Shown piece after piece: positions 21,653-29,822 of a stretch of 64,000 nt of DNA. Under the pieces are notes generated by a model that was not told the origin of the DNA, did no database searches, and saw nothing but the letters and a program-made list of their open reading frames with translations. The stretch spans positions 248,001 through 312,000 of the forward strand of contig NZ_JAJQQS010000004.1 of the NCBI RefSeq assembly GCF_021228125.1. Direction: 5' to 3'. The translations under genes were made by a program, and so were the position numbers. How positions within the stretch are numbered: position 1 is the first letter of the stretch; every line of letters begins with the position of its first letter. Source of the stretch: Streptomyces albireticuli. GTDB lineage: Bacteria > Actinomycetota > Actinomycetes > Streptomycetales > Streptomycetaceae.

Positions 21653-22027
21653 TCAGCGGCCCTGGAGCCGCTCCAGCTCGCGCCGGTCCCGCTTGGTCGG
21701 GCGTCCCGCGCCACGGTCGCGGACGGCCGCCACCGCGACCTGCTCGCGCGGCGGGGGCGGCGGGCTGTTGTCGACGTAGCATTCGGCGGCCACCGGCGCG
21801 CCGACCCGCTTGCGGACGAGCCGGGACACCACGACGATCCGCTCGTGCCCGGCCGCGCGCAGCCGCACCTCGTCACCGGGGCGTACGGTCTGCGCGGGCT
21901 TGGCCCGCTCGCCGTTGACGCGCACGTGGCCGGCGCGGCAGGCCGTCGCGGCCAGCGAGCGCGTCTTCGTGAGCCGCACGGACCAGATCCAGCTGTCGAC
22001 CCGCACGGGCCCCTCGTCTTCAGCCAT
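21653..22027 (-). CDS. S4-domain RNA-binding protein, Hsp15-like
   Basis: 124-aa protein with an N-terminal S4 RNA-binding domain: RVDSWIWSVRLTKTRSLAATACRAG followed by VRVNGERAKPAQTVRPGDEV is the canonical alpha-L motif layout of Hsp15/RqcP-like proteins. The tail is basic (RPTKRDRRELERLQGR). Relatives bind 50S subunits carrying nascent chains and assist ribosome rescue. ATG at 22027 is the natural start. It converges on the oxidoreductase gene and sits downstream of the duplicated 3' end of the MocR gene at 22199. Confidence 0.9.
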   Translation of the reverse strand: MAEDEGPVRVDSWIWSVRLTKTRSLAATACRAGHVRVNGERAKPAQTVRPGDEVRLRAAGHERIVVVSRLVRKRVGAPVAAECYVDNSPPPPPREQVAVAAVRDRGAGRPTKRDRRELERLQGR

Positions 22028-22051
22028 GCTCCGACTCTAGTCCCCCCGCCG

Positions 22052-22264
22052 CCGGGAACCGGGCCGCCGGGCGGGCGGGTCCCGGGCGTCCTCAGGGTTT
22101 CCTCGCGGCCGCGGTCCCGGTCCACTCCTCCCACGCGGTCCGCAACCCGCGGACGCCCCGGGAACCGGGCCGCCGGGCGGGCGGGTCCCGGGGCGTCCTC
22201 AGGGTTTCCTCGCGGCCGCGGTCCCGGTCCACTCCTCCCACGCGGTCCGCAACCCGCGGACGCC
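22052..22264. repeat. 106-bp tandem duplication covering the 3' end of the MocR gene
   Basis: Bases 22052-22157 and 22158-22264 are near-identical direct repeats; the second has one extra G in a G-run. The proximal copy contains the true C-terminal codons and stop of the regulator gene at 22199. The distal copy is a non-coding remnant of the same codons beyond the stop. Confidence 0.9.
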
Positions 22265-23665
22265 GTCCTCCAGTTCGGCCGTGCCCGCGGTGGTCGCGAA
22301 GCCGATCCGCAGGAAGGGCGCGGGAGCCTCGGCGGCGAAGTAGGGGCGGCCCGGGGAGACGACGACACCGGCGCGCAGGGCCGCGGCCGCGAGGGCCGCC
22401 TCGTCCGTGCCGTCCGGGAGCCGGGCCCAGACGTAGAAGCCGCCCGGCGGCGCGAAGTCCACCCGCAGGTCCGGCAGTTCCCGCTCCAGCGCGGCGAGCA
22501 GGACCTCGCGCCGGGTGCGCAGCTCCGCGGCGACCGTGCGCCGGTGACGGGACCAGGCGGGCGAGCCGACGAGCTCCAGGGCGGCCTCCTGGAGCGGGCG
22601 CGGCACGAAGAAGCTGTCGACGACCTGAATGGCCCGCAGGCGTTCGAGCACGGGGCCGCGGGCGGCGAGGGCGCCCACCCGCAGGCTGGGTGAGGTGATC
22701 TTGGTGAGCGAGCAGACGTGGACGACGATCCCGTCGGGGTCCTCCGCGGCGAGCGTGGGGGCCGGCGCCGGGGCGTCCTCGTGGGAGAGGAAGCGCGCGA
22801 AGTCGTCCTCGACGACGAACGCGCCCGCCTCGCGGGCGATCCGCACGACCTCCCGCCGCCGCTCGCCCGCCAGGACCGCGCCCGTGGGGTTCTGGTAGAG
22901 CGGCTGGCAGACGAGGACGCGGGCGCCGCTCGCCCGGAACGCCTCGGCCAGCAGATCGGTGCGGACGCCACCGGCGTCGACGGGCACGGGCACCAGCCGC
23001 TGCCCGGAGGCGCGCGCGGCGGCGAGGATCCCGGGGTAGGCCGGCGACTCCACGAGGACGGGTGCGCCGGGCGGGGCGAGGGCCCGCAGCGCGGCCGTGA
23101 GCGCGCTCTGGCCGCCGGCGGTGACGAGGACGTCCGAGGGGGCCACGGTGCCGGCGGGACCGCCGATCTCGCGGGCGAACCAGGCGCGGAGCTCGCCCAC
23201 GCCGTCGATCGGCGGCCGTCCCCAGGCGCCGGGCCTGCGGCCGGCCCGGCCGAGCGCGGCGGCGAGGGCCCGCTCCGGCTGGAGCGTGGGGTGCAGGTAG
23301 CCGCCGCTGAGCTCGATGACGCCGGGCGGCGGCTCGGCGAGCGTGCTGAGGACGCCCGAGGCGTCCACGGCGCGGGGGACGGCCTCGCCCGGCGTCTCGA
23401 CGCTGAGGGCGACCTGCTGCCAGGACGTGTCGCCGGGGCGGGCCGGGGCGCTGTGCGGCGCGGCCCGGAAGGCGCCCGCGCCGGGGCGGGTGACCACCAG
23501 GCCCTCGGCGGCCAGGGTTCCGAGCGCCCGCGACACGGTGACCGGGCTGACCCGGAAGCGGTCGACGAGGGCCCGGCTGGACGGCAGCTTCTCACCTACG
23601 GAGTAGCGGCTGAGCTCCCCTCTGAGGATTCCTGCCAGGTCGGAGACGCTGTTACGCTCGTGCAT
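22199..23665 (-). CDS. MocR-type regulator (GntR + aminotransferase domain)
   Basis: 488-aa MocR-class regulator. Residues ~5-70 form the GntR winged helix (LPSSRALVDRFRVSPVTVSRALGTL). The rest is a fold-type I aminotransferase-like domain with VTAGGQSALTAAL, the PLP-aspartate region and the lysine segment CSLTKITSPSLRVG. ATG at 23665 is the only plausible start. It overlaps the start codon of the divergent exporter in the tetranucleotide CATG, so neither message can have a normal leader unless it begins inside the other gene. It probably regulates that exporter. Its last ~22 codons are tandemly duplicated downstream. Confidence 0.88.
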   Translation of the reverse strand: MHERNSVSDLAGILRGELSRYSVGEKLPSSRALVDRFRVSPVTVSRALGTLAAEGLVVTRPGAGAFRAAPHSAPARPGDTSWQQVALSVETPGEAVPRAVDASGVLSTLAEPPPGVIELSGGYLHPTLQPERALAAALGRAGRRPGAWGRPPIDGVGELRAWFAREIGGPAGTVAPSDVLVTAGGQSALTAALRALAPPGAPVLVESPAYPGILAAARASGQRLVPVPVDAGGVRTDLLAEAFRASGARVLVCQPLYQNPTGAVLAGERRREVVRIAREAGAFVVEDDFARFLSHEDAPAPAPTLAAEDPDGIVVHVCSLTKITSPSLRVGALAARGPVLERLRAIQVVDSFFVPRPLQEAALELVGSPAWSRHRRTVAAELRTRREVLLAALERELPDLRVDFAPPGGFYVWARLPDGTDEAALAAAALRAGVVVSPGRPYFAAEAPAPFLRIGFATTAGTAELEDGVRGLRTAWEEWTGTAAARKP

Positions 23666-23681
23666 GAGAGTGAAAGATAGC
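23663..23681. promoter_or_regulatory. Overlapping divergent start codons with candidate operator
   Basis: CATG at 23663-23666 is the start of both the minus-strand regulator and the plus-strand exporter. AAGATA at 23674-23679 is a -10-like TATCTT for the minus strand. TACGCT lies 5 nt before the plus-strand ATG. The GATAGCGCTA palindromic core just inside the exporter gene may be a regulator site. All inferred. Confidence 0.45.
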
Positions 23682-24608
23682 GCTACCGACCCGAACGCGA
23701 TAGCAGTGGACAGCCCTGCGGGCGCCGCTCCCCCGCGGGTCGCGTCGCCGCGCACGGGTGGTGGCACCCTCCTCGCCGCGCTCGGGGTGGCGGCGTTCTC
23801 CCTGACCTTCCCCGCGACCGCGTGGGCCCTGGAGGGGCTCGGGCCGTGGTCGGTGACCACCTGCCGGATGGTGCTGGCCGGACTGCTCGCCGGGGCCTGC
23901 CTGCTGGCCGGACGGGTGCCGCCGCCCCCGCGCCGGCATCTGCTGCCGCTGCTCGCCGTGGCCGGTGGCACCGTGGTCGGCTTCCCGCTGCTGACCACGC
24001 TCGCGCTGCGGACGTCCTCGACCTCGCACGCCGCCGTGGTCGTGGGCCTGCTGCCGCTGACCACGGCCGCGTACTCGGCGGTCCGCACCCGGACCAGGCA
24101 CTCGCGGACGTTCTGGGCGGCCGCGCTGACCGGTGCCGCCGTGGTGATCGCCTTCGCGGTGCGGGAGAGCGGCGGCCGGCCCACGACCGGGGACCTCTTC
24201 CTGTTCGGTGCCCTGCTGGTGTGCGCGGCGGGCTATTCCGAGGGCGGCAGGCTGGCGCGGGAGCTGCCGGGTTGGCAGGTGATCTCCTGGGCGCTGGTGC
24301 TCTGCCTGCCGGTGGCCGCCGCCGGGGCGGCCCTCTCCCTCCTCACCGAACCCGTCCATCTCACCGGCCACGCGGTCGCGGGGCTGCTGTGGCTGGCGGC
24401 CGGCTCCCAGTTCGTGGGGCTGTGGGTCTGGTACCGCGGCATGGCGGCGATCGGGGTCGCCCGGGCCAGCCAGCTCCAGCTGGCCCAGCCACTGCTCACC
24501 CTGGTCTGGTCGGTGCTGCTGCTCGGCGAGCGGCTGGGCCCGGCCGCGCCCGCCGCGGCCGTCGCCGTGCTCGTCTGCATCGGGGTGACCCAGCGGACCC
24601 GCTCCTGA
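23664..24608 (+). CDS. EamA/DMT family transporter
   Basis: 314-aa ten-helix metabolite exporter with two EamA repeats. AAFSLTFPATAWAL in the first helix and YRGMAAIGVARASQLQLAQPLLTLVWS in the second repeat are family hallmarks. The first ~30 residues are polar and poorly conserved; an internal GTG at 23706 is an alternative start. It lies divergently from the MocR regulator with overlapping start codons, a common regulator-exporter arrangement. The substrate is probably an amino acid or related amine, given the PLP-dependent sensor, but this is inference. Confidence 0.88.
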   Translation: MRVKDSATDPNAIAVDSPAGAAPPRVASPRTGGGTLLAALGVAAFSLTFPATAWALEGLGPWSVTTCRMVLAGLLAGACLLAGRVPPPPRRHLLPLLAVAGGTVVGFPLLTTLALRTSSTSHAAVVVGLLPLTTAAYSAVRTRTRHSRTFWAAALTGAAVVIAFAVRESGGRPTTGDLFLFGALLVCAAGYSEGGRLARELPGWQVISWALVLCLPVAAAGAALSLLTEPVHLTGHAVAGLLWLAAGSQFVGLWVWYRGMAAIGVARASQLQLAQPLLTLVWSVLLLGERLGPAAPAAAVAVLVCIGVTQRTRS

Positions 24609-24769
24609 ACAGGCCTTCCACCGCACGGCGGCGGTTCTCGCCGGGGACCCGCCGAAGGCGCGCCGGGTCTCGCCCGGATGCGCACGGGGACGGGCCTTCC
24701 GGGCGGGCCGACCGTAGACTTGGCACCGTCCCAGCACACGTGTCGGACCTCGAGACGGAGGGCACGTCT

Positions 24770-24970
24770 ATGCATGCGAGCAAGGGCGACCGGTTGGTGG
24801 TGCACGGCCGCGTGGTCGGGAAGCAGGACCACGTCGTGGAGATCGTGGAGGTCCTGGGGCCGAACGGGACCCCGCCGTTCCGTGTCCGCTCCGAGAACGG
24901 ACACGAGACGATCATGTCCCCGGGCCCCGACTCCGTGGTGGACCACCGCAAATCCACCGACCAGGTGTAG
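24770..24970 (+). CDS. DUF1918 small protein
   Basis: 66-aa single-domain protein of the DUF1918 family: it begins MHASKGDRLVVHGRVVG, includes EIVEVLGPNGTPPFRV and ends near a DHRKS motif, spanning the whole domain. It is an SH3-like beta-rich protein of unknown function found across actinobacteria. ATG at 24770 follows GGAGGG. It stands alone 160 bp after the exporter and converges on the GH10-like gene. Confidence 0.9.
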   Translation: MHASKGDRLVVHGRVVGKQDHVVEIVEVLGPNGTPPFRVRSENGHETIMSPGPDSVVDHRKSTDQV

Positions 24971-24985
24971 CGCTCCCCGCGAGGC

Positions 24986-26251
24986 TCAGCGGGGCGGGCG
25001 CGCGCGGCCCGGGTAGTGGTCCTGGACCACGCGCGCCATCGCCCCGATCGGGTCGCTGACCACGAATTTCGCCGAGAACCAGACGTGGCCGAGCACCTCG
25101 GGGCAGCCCCGGGCGAAGGAGAGGTGCCGGGAGAGCTCGGCCGGGTCCTGCCAGGGGGCGGGCTGCCCCGGGTCGCCCGCCCGGTAGAGCGCCTCGCCGA
25201 TGTAGAGCTGCACATCCGTGCCGCGCACGGCCTCCGCCCACCACGGCACGAGCTTGGCGTAGTCGGCGGCGGCGAAGCCCAGGTGCCAGTAGACCTGCGG
25301 GACGATGTAGTCGATCCACTCCTCGCGCACCCATCTACGGGTGTCCGCGCCCAGGTCGTCGTAGGTCTGCACACCGGCCTTGGTGTCCGAGCCCCTGGGG
25401 TCGGTGGATCTGTTGCGCCAGACGGCGAAGGGGCTGATCCCGAAACGCACGTGCGGCTTGCGCGCCTTGATCCGCCGGCCCATCTCCCGTACGAGGCGGT
25501 CGATGTTGTCGCGCCGCCAGGCGGCCCGGTCGGGGAAGCCCGTGCCGTGCCGGGCGTACGCGGCGTCGTCGTCGAACCGCTGCCCGGCGACGGGGTAGGG
25601 GTAGAAGTAGTCGTCGAAGTGCACGCCGTCCAGGTCGTAGCGGGTGACGGCGTCGAGCATCGCGTCCTGGACGAAGCGGCGGACCTCGGGCAGGCCGGGG
25701 TTGTAGTAGAGCTTGCCGCCGTAGCGCACCACCCAGTCCGGGTGGAGCCGCGCGGGGTGGGTGGCGGTCAGCCTGCGGGGGTCGGTGTGGTTGGCGACGC
25801 GGTAGGGATTGAACCAACCGTGCAGTTCCAGACGGCGCTTGTGGGCCTCGCGCACGGCGAAGGCCAGCGGGTCCCAGCCGGGGTGACGGCCCTGGACCCC
25901 GGTCAGGTACTCCGACCACGGCTCGTGGGGCGAGGGCCAGAAGGCGTCGGCGGTCGGCCGCAGCTGGAGGACCACGGCGTTGAGCCGGCGGGCCACGGCG
26001 GCGTCGAGGAGGGCGATCAGCTCCGCGCGCTGCCGGTCGGGGGTCAGCCCCGGCTTGGAGGGCCAGTCGACATTGACGACGGTCGCGATCCACATTCCCC
26101 GGAATTCACGTTTCCGATGGAGCTCACCCGGCTTACGGACGTCGACGGCGCCCGCCAGGCCGTCGCGGGCACTCGCCTCCTCGCTCGCCAGCATCGCGGA
26201 CATCACTCCCGCGGCGGCCACGGTGAACCCTCTTCGACTCATACGCCCCAT
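24986..26251 (-). CDS. Secreted glycoside hydrolase-like protein (GHL10/DUF187), Tat signal
   Basis: 421-aa exported protein. The N-terminus SRRGFTVAAAGVMSAML is a twin-arginine signal. The mature part opens with REFRGMWIATVVNVDWPSKPG and has the GWFNPYR, LDGVHFDDYFYPY and QVYWHLGF motifs of the glycosyl hydrolase-like 10 family, which acts on cell-wall or peptidoglycan-like polysaccharides. The Asp pair in HFDDY is a plausible catalytic site. ATG at 26251 follows AAGGAG by 10 nt. It is divergent from the acyl-CoA dehydrogenase gene and converges on DUF1918. Confidence 0.9.
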   Translation of the reverse strand: MGRMSRRGFTVAAAGVMSAMLASEEASARDGLAGAVDVRKPGELHRKREFRGMWIATVVNVDWPSKPGLTPDRQRAELIALLDAAVARRLNAVVLQLRPTADAFWPSPHEPWSEYLTGVQGRHPGWDPLAFAVREAHKRRLELHGWFNPYRVANHTDPRRLTATHPARLHPDWVVRYGGKLYYNPGLPEVRRFVQDAMLDAVTRYDLDGVHFDDYFYPYPVAGQRFDDDAAYARHGTGFPDRAAWRRDNIDRLVREMGRRIKARKPHVRFGISPFAVWRNRSTDPRGSDTKAGVQTYDDLGADTRRWVREEWIDYIVPQVYWHLGFAAADYAKLVPWWAEAVRGTDVQLYIGEALYRAGDPGQPAPWQDPAELSRHLSFARGCPEVLGHVWFSAKFVVSDPIGAMARVVQDHYPGRARPPR

Positions 26252-26442
26252 ATGCGGCCCACTCCTTGTCGGATCGGTCACACCATACGGCGGGAGCATG
26301 CCCGCCCCGGCCAGCCGGGCACCGCCTGTCGCGGAGTAACGTCTGGAACGAGGCGGGCACGCGCCGGGGGTCCTCCCCACCGCTACCAGCGGTAAGAGGT
26401 ACGGCCACCCGCCGGACGACCAAGATCAGCGAAAGGCACGAT

Positions 26443-27312
26443 GTGACGGACACTGTGGCAGACGTGGCACGCGTCGGGGTGGTGGGCTGCGGCCAGATGG
26501 GCGCGGGCATCGCGGAGGTCTGCGCCCGTTCCGGCCTGGACGTCAAGGTCGCGGAGACCACCGGCGAGGCCCTGGAGCTGGGCCGCACCCGCCTGACGAA
26601 CTCGCTCGGCAAGGCCGCCGAACGCGGCAAGATCACCGAGGAGGAGCGGGACGCGACGCTGGCGCGGCTGAGCTTCACCACGGACCTGGGCGAGTTCGCG
26701 GACCGCGACCTCGTCATCGAGGCGGTCGTCGAGAACGAGCAGGTGAAGACGGAGATCTTCCGGGTGCTCGACCAGGTGATCACCCGCCCCGACGCCATCC
26801 TGGCCTCCAACACCTCCTCCATCCCGCTGGTGAAGCTGGCCGTGGCGACCTCCCGCCCCGACCAGGTCATCGGCATCCACTTCTTCAACCCGGCGCCGGT
26901 GCAGAAGCTCGTCGAGCTCATCCCCGCGCTGACCACCGGCGAGGAGACCATCAAGCGCGCCGAGGCGCTGGTCTCCCAGGTCCTGGGCAAGCACGCCATC
27001 CGGGCGCAGGACCGCTCCGGCTTCGTCGTCAACGCCCTCCTCATCCCCTACCTGCTCTCGGCGATCCGGATGTTCGAGTCGGGCATCGCGAGCCGTGAGG
27101 ACATCGACAACGGCATGGAGCTCGGCTGCGCCCACCCCATGGGCCCGCTGAAGCTCTCCGACCTGATCGGCCTGGACACGGTCGCCTCGGTCGCCGACAG
27201 CATGTACCAGGAGTACAAGGAGCCGCTGTACGCCGCTCCCCCGCTGCTCCAGCGCATGGTCGACGCGGGCCGCCTCGGCCGCAAGACCGGTTCGGGCTTC
27301 TACACCTACTGA
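26443..27312 (+). CDS. 3-hydroxybutyryl-CoA (3-hydroxyacyl-CoA) dehydrogenase
   Basis: 289-aa NAD-dependent dehydrogenase interconverting 3-hydroxyacyl-CoA and 3-oxoacyl-CoA. The N-terminal Rossmann motif is VGVVGCGQMGAGIAEV. SNTSSIPLVKLA and the catalytic histidine in GIHFFNPAPVQKLVE are present. The C-terminal helical domain ends GRKTGSGFYTY as in Hbd/PaaH proteins. GTG at 26443 has AAAGG upstream. It could serve fatty-acid oxidation, polyhydroxybutyrate or crotonyl-CoA metabolism. A bulged hairpin follows the gene. Confidence 0.95.
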   Translation: MTDTVADVARVGVVGCGQMGAGIAEVCARSGLDVKVAETTGEALELGRTRLTNSLGKAAERGKITEEERDATLARLSFTTDLGEFADRDLVIEAVVENEQVKTEIFRVLDQVITRPDAILASNTSSIPLVKLAVATSRPDQVIGIHFFNPAPVQKLVELIPALTTGEETIKRAEALVSQVLGKHAIRAQDRSGFVVNALLIPYLLSAIRMFESGIASREDIDNGMELGCAHPMGPLKLSDLIGLDTVASVADSMYQEYKEPLYAAPPLLQRMVDAGRLGRKTGSGFYTY

Positions 27313-27369
27313 GCCGGGCGTCGCGACCGGCGCCCCACCGGGCCTGCGGGCACCCGGATGTGGCGCTGC

Positions 27370-27414
27370 GTCACCGCCGCACACCCGTGTTCGCACGGGG
27401 TGTGCGGCGGTGAC
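27370..27414 (+). terminator. Long TTCG-capped hairpin
   Basis: A 20-bp stem with a single bulged C closes on a TTCG tetraloop (27390-27393), 58 nt after the dehydrogenase stop. It is extremely stable and lacks a U-tract; read as the terminator of the dehydrogenase transcript. Confidence 0.8.
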
Positions 27415-27514
27415 CCGCACTCACCCTCCGCACACGCTCCCGCCCCGTGCGTCCGCGCGGTTGACTCGCCACGTGAACACACACACGGAGAGTCTTCCGG
27501 AAGGGGTACGTACC

Positions 27515-27775
27515 GTGACCAGCCATCCCGAGCACGCCGTCAAGTCGTCGGCCGAGCTCGCGGAGCTCCGTCGTAGCCTCGATGTCGGCGTCGTCCGCAT
27601 CGACGGCCACCTCGCCCTCCTCACCCAGCGCAGCGATCAGTCGGAGCGCGACATCAGCGAGCTGGCGGGGCGGCTACGGGCCCTCGAACACGGCAGGTGG
27701 CCGTTGCCGTCGCTCGCCGCGCTCACCGGGCTCGCCGCCCTGGGACTGACCGTCTGGCAGGCGGCGGGCCGGTGA
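27515..27775 (+). CDS. Small hypothetical protein with C-terminal membrane anchor
   Basis: 86-aa protein without a recognised family. It starts TSHPEHAVKSSAELAEL, continues with heptad-like Leu/Ile/Arg spacing (residues ~12-55) suggesting a short coiled coil (the stretch LLTQRSDQSERDISELAGRL), and ends in one hydrophobic helix PSLAALTGLAALGLTVW followed by QAAGR. GTG at 27515 is supported by GGAAGGGG; upstream in-frame codons are low quality. Topology is probably cytoplasmic coiled coil with a tail anchor. It stands alone and converges on the Nudix gene. Confidence 0.65.
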   Translation: MTSHPEHAVKSSAELAELRRSLDVGVVRIDGHLALLTQRSDQSERDISELAGRLRALEHGRWPLPSLAALTGLAALGLTVWQAAGR

Positions 27776-27827
27776 GCACGGTACGCGCCTGATCCTCACC
27801 CCGGCCCCCGTCCACGGGAGAAGAGAC

Positions 27828-28358
27828 TCAGCCGAGCCGCGTGTGGTGCAGGAGCAGCAGCGCCGCCGCCATGTTGGCGGCCGGCACCTCGCCGCGGCCG
27901 ATCATGTCGGGCACCAGCTTGAGCGGCACCCATTCCCGGCGGTCCGACTCGAAGGCGTCCTCCGGCTCGCCCACGCACTCGGCCTCGTCCGACCAGTAGA
28001 TGTGGTGCCGGGCGTCGGTCAGGCCGTTGGACGGCTCGACGGACATCAGGTGCCGCAGGGGGCCGGGCCGCCAGCCGGTCTCCTCCTCCATCTCCCGGGC
28101 CGCCGCGAAGGCCGGGTCCTCGCCGTCCTCGACGACACCGGCGGCCAGTTCCCAGCCCCAGGTGTCCGTGATGAAGCGGTGCCGCCACAACAGCAGTACC
28201 TCATTGGCCTCGTTGACCACCGTGGCCACGGCGACGGGCCGCAGCCTGATGACGAAGTGATCGAGGTGGCGGCCGTCGGGGAGTGCGACATCCGCGAGAT
28301 TGACCCGGAACCAGCGGTTCGAGTAGACCGTCCGCTCCTTGAGATTCTTCCAACGCAC
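27828..28358 (-). CDS. Nudix hydrolase, ADP-ribose pyrophosphatase-like
   Basis: 176-aa Nudix enzyme hydrolysing a nucleoside diphosphate-X bond. The Nudix box reads G-V-V-E-D-G-E...REMEEETGW, matching GX5EX7REUXEEXGU. The N-terminal strands (VYSNRWFRVNLADVALPDG) resemble ADP-ribose/ADP-sugar pyrophosphatases. Translation starts at GTG 28358 after AAGG. It lies 46 bp downstream of the TPR regulator on the same strand and is probably co-transcribed with it. Actual substrate is unknown. Confidence 0.92.
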   Translation of the reverse strand: MRWKNLKERTVYSNRWFRVNLADVALPDGRHLDHFVIRLRPVAVATVVNEANEVLLLWRHRFITDTWGWELAAGVVEDGEDPAFAAAREMEEETGWRPGPLRHLMSVEPSNGLTDARHHIYWSDEAECVGEPEDAFESDRREWVPLKLVPDMIGRGEVPAANMAAALLLLHHTRLG

Positions 28359-28404
28359 GTATTGCCACCTTCCGCCAAGGTGGCCACCTCCCCGGGCGTT
28401 GTCC

Positions 28405-29742
28405 TCACAAGGGCACGCGCAGCGCCCCGTCGATCATCTCGGCGGCCTCGGCGGTAGCCGCACACCCACTCTCGATCAGGTGCTCGCGCACCGCCCGGAG
28501 CCGGTCCCGTAAGCGCTGCGATTCCATGCCTCTCGCCTGCTCGGTCATCTCCCGGGCGGTGGCCACCGCCTTGTCCGCGTCTCCTTGACGCAGCTCGATG
28601 TGCGTGAGCATGGCGAGCCGGTGGACACGGCCCCGGTCGTGGGCGGGGGTGTCGACGGCGCGGTCCGCGTGCTCACGGGCGGGTCCGAGGTCGCCGAGGC
28701 TGAGCAGCGCCTCCGCCACCTGGACGTTGACCAGGCCCGGCTGGACGTAGCCGGTCTCGGCGGGCTCCGCGCCGCGGTGGATGCGCTCGGCGGCGGTCTC
28801 GGCGCGGCGGATGCAGGCGAGCGCCCCCGCGCCGTCGCCCAGTCGCGCGTACGCCTTGGCCTGCATCGCGTAGAGGTCGGCGGCGAGCGCCGGGGTGAGC
28901 TCCGGACCCGCGGACCGCAGCGCGGACTCGGCGAACGCGACGGCCTGCCGGTACTCCCTCATAAACAGCGACTGGTTGACCAGCAGGGCGATCACATACG
29001 CGCCGAGGCCCCGGTCCCCGCTGGCCTTCGCCAGCCGCAGCGCCTGGTGGAAGTAGCGCTGGGCCAGACCGTGGGCGTCGGAGTCGTAGGCGCAGATCCC
29101 GGCGACGGCGACCAGGCCGCCGGTGGCCCGGTGGAGCTGACGGCCCGTCTCGTCGGTGTAGCTGCCGCGCAGCAGGGGGGCGGCCTCGGCGTTGAGGAAG
29201 CCGACCACCCGGGCGCGCGTGGCGATGCCGCCGGCCTTGCGGTACATCTGCTCGTAGTGGGCGCGGGCGGCGCGCAGCATCTCGATGTCGTCCATGGAGA
29301 CCCTGGTCAGGCCGCGCCGGGAGACATCGGCGTCCTCGGGAGGGTTCTCCCATTCCCAGACCGGGATGACGGCGGGTGTCCCGGTGACGGCGGGCGCGCT
29401 GACGATGTGCTCGCGCTGCTGTTCGTCCGAGCGCCACAGGGCGGTGGCGCGCTCGACGAAGCCGGAGAGCGGTGTGTTGGGCAGCCGGGGGCTGCCCGGG
29501 GTGCCCAGTCCTATGTCGTCGAGGGTCAGCGCGCGGCGCAGCCGCTCGCCGAGGACCTCGCAGATCAGGTCGGGCACCTGGCCCCGGGGACGCTGGCCGC
29601 GCAGCCAGCGGGCGACGGCGGTGTGTTCGTAACGCAGCGCCAGACCCCGCGCCCGGCCCGCCGCGTTGACATGGGCGGCCAGTCCGGCGTGGGAGATGCC
29701 CGCCTCGTCGAGGATGGCGTCAAGCAGTGTGTTGGGCTCCAT
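28405..29742 (-). CDS. TPR-containing transcriptional regulator, NsdA-like
   Basis: 445-aa streptomycete regulator. Residues ~1-80 form a cryptic helix-turn-helix region (HTAVARWLRGQRPRGQVPDLICEVLG). Residues ~140-430 are helical repeats of TPR type with an AQRYFHQALRLAKASGDRGLG unit and successive A-x-A-x8-LGD elements. Homologues such as NsdA modulate sporulation and antibiotic production; assignment to this group is from pattern only. ATG at 29742 follows GGAGGGCAGG. It lies upstream of the Nudix gene. Confidence 0.8.
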   Translation of the reverse strand: MEPNTLLDAILDEAGISHAGLAAHVNAAGRARGLALRYEHTAVARWLRGQRPRGQVPDLICEVLGERLRRALTLDDIGLGTPGSPRLPNTPLSGFVERATALWRSDEQQREHIVSAPAVTGTPAVIPVWEWENPPEDADVSRRGLTRVSMDDIEMLRAARAHYEQMYRKAGGIATRARVVGFLNAEAAPLLRGSYTDETGRQLHRATGGLVAVAGICAYDSDAHGLAQRYFHQALRLAKASGDRGLGAYVIALLVNQSLFMREYRQAVAFAESALRSAGPELTPALAADLYAMQAKAYARLGDGAGALACIRRAETAAERIHRGAEPAETGYVQPGLVNVQVAEALLSLGDLGPAREHADRAVDTPAHDRGRVHRLAMLTHIELRQGDADKAVATAREMTEQARGMESQRLRDRLRAVREHLIESGCAATAEAAEMIDGALRVPL

Positions 29743-29822
29743 CCTGCCCTCCGGTGCAGCTCGGTGAGGTCAGCGTAATGGAGATCCCTTCGCACGGGGT
29801 GTGAACCGGCCGTCGCCGAGCG

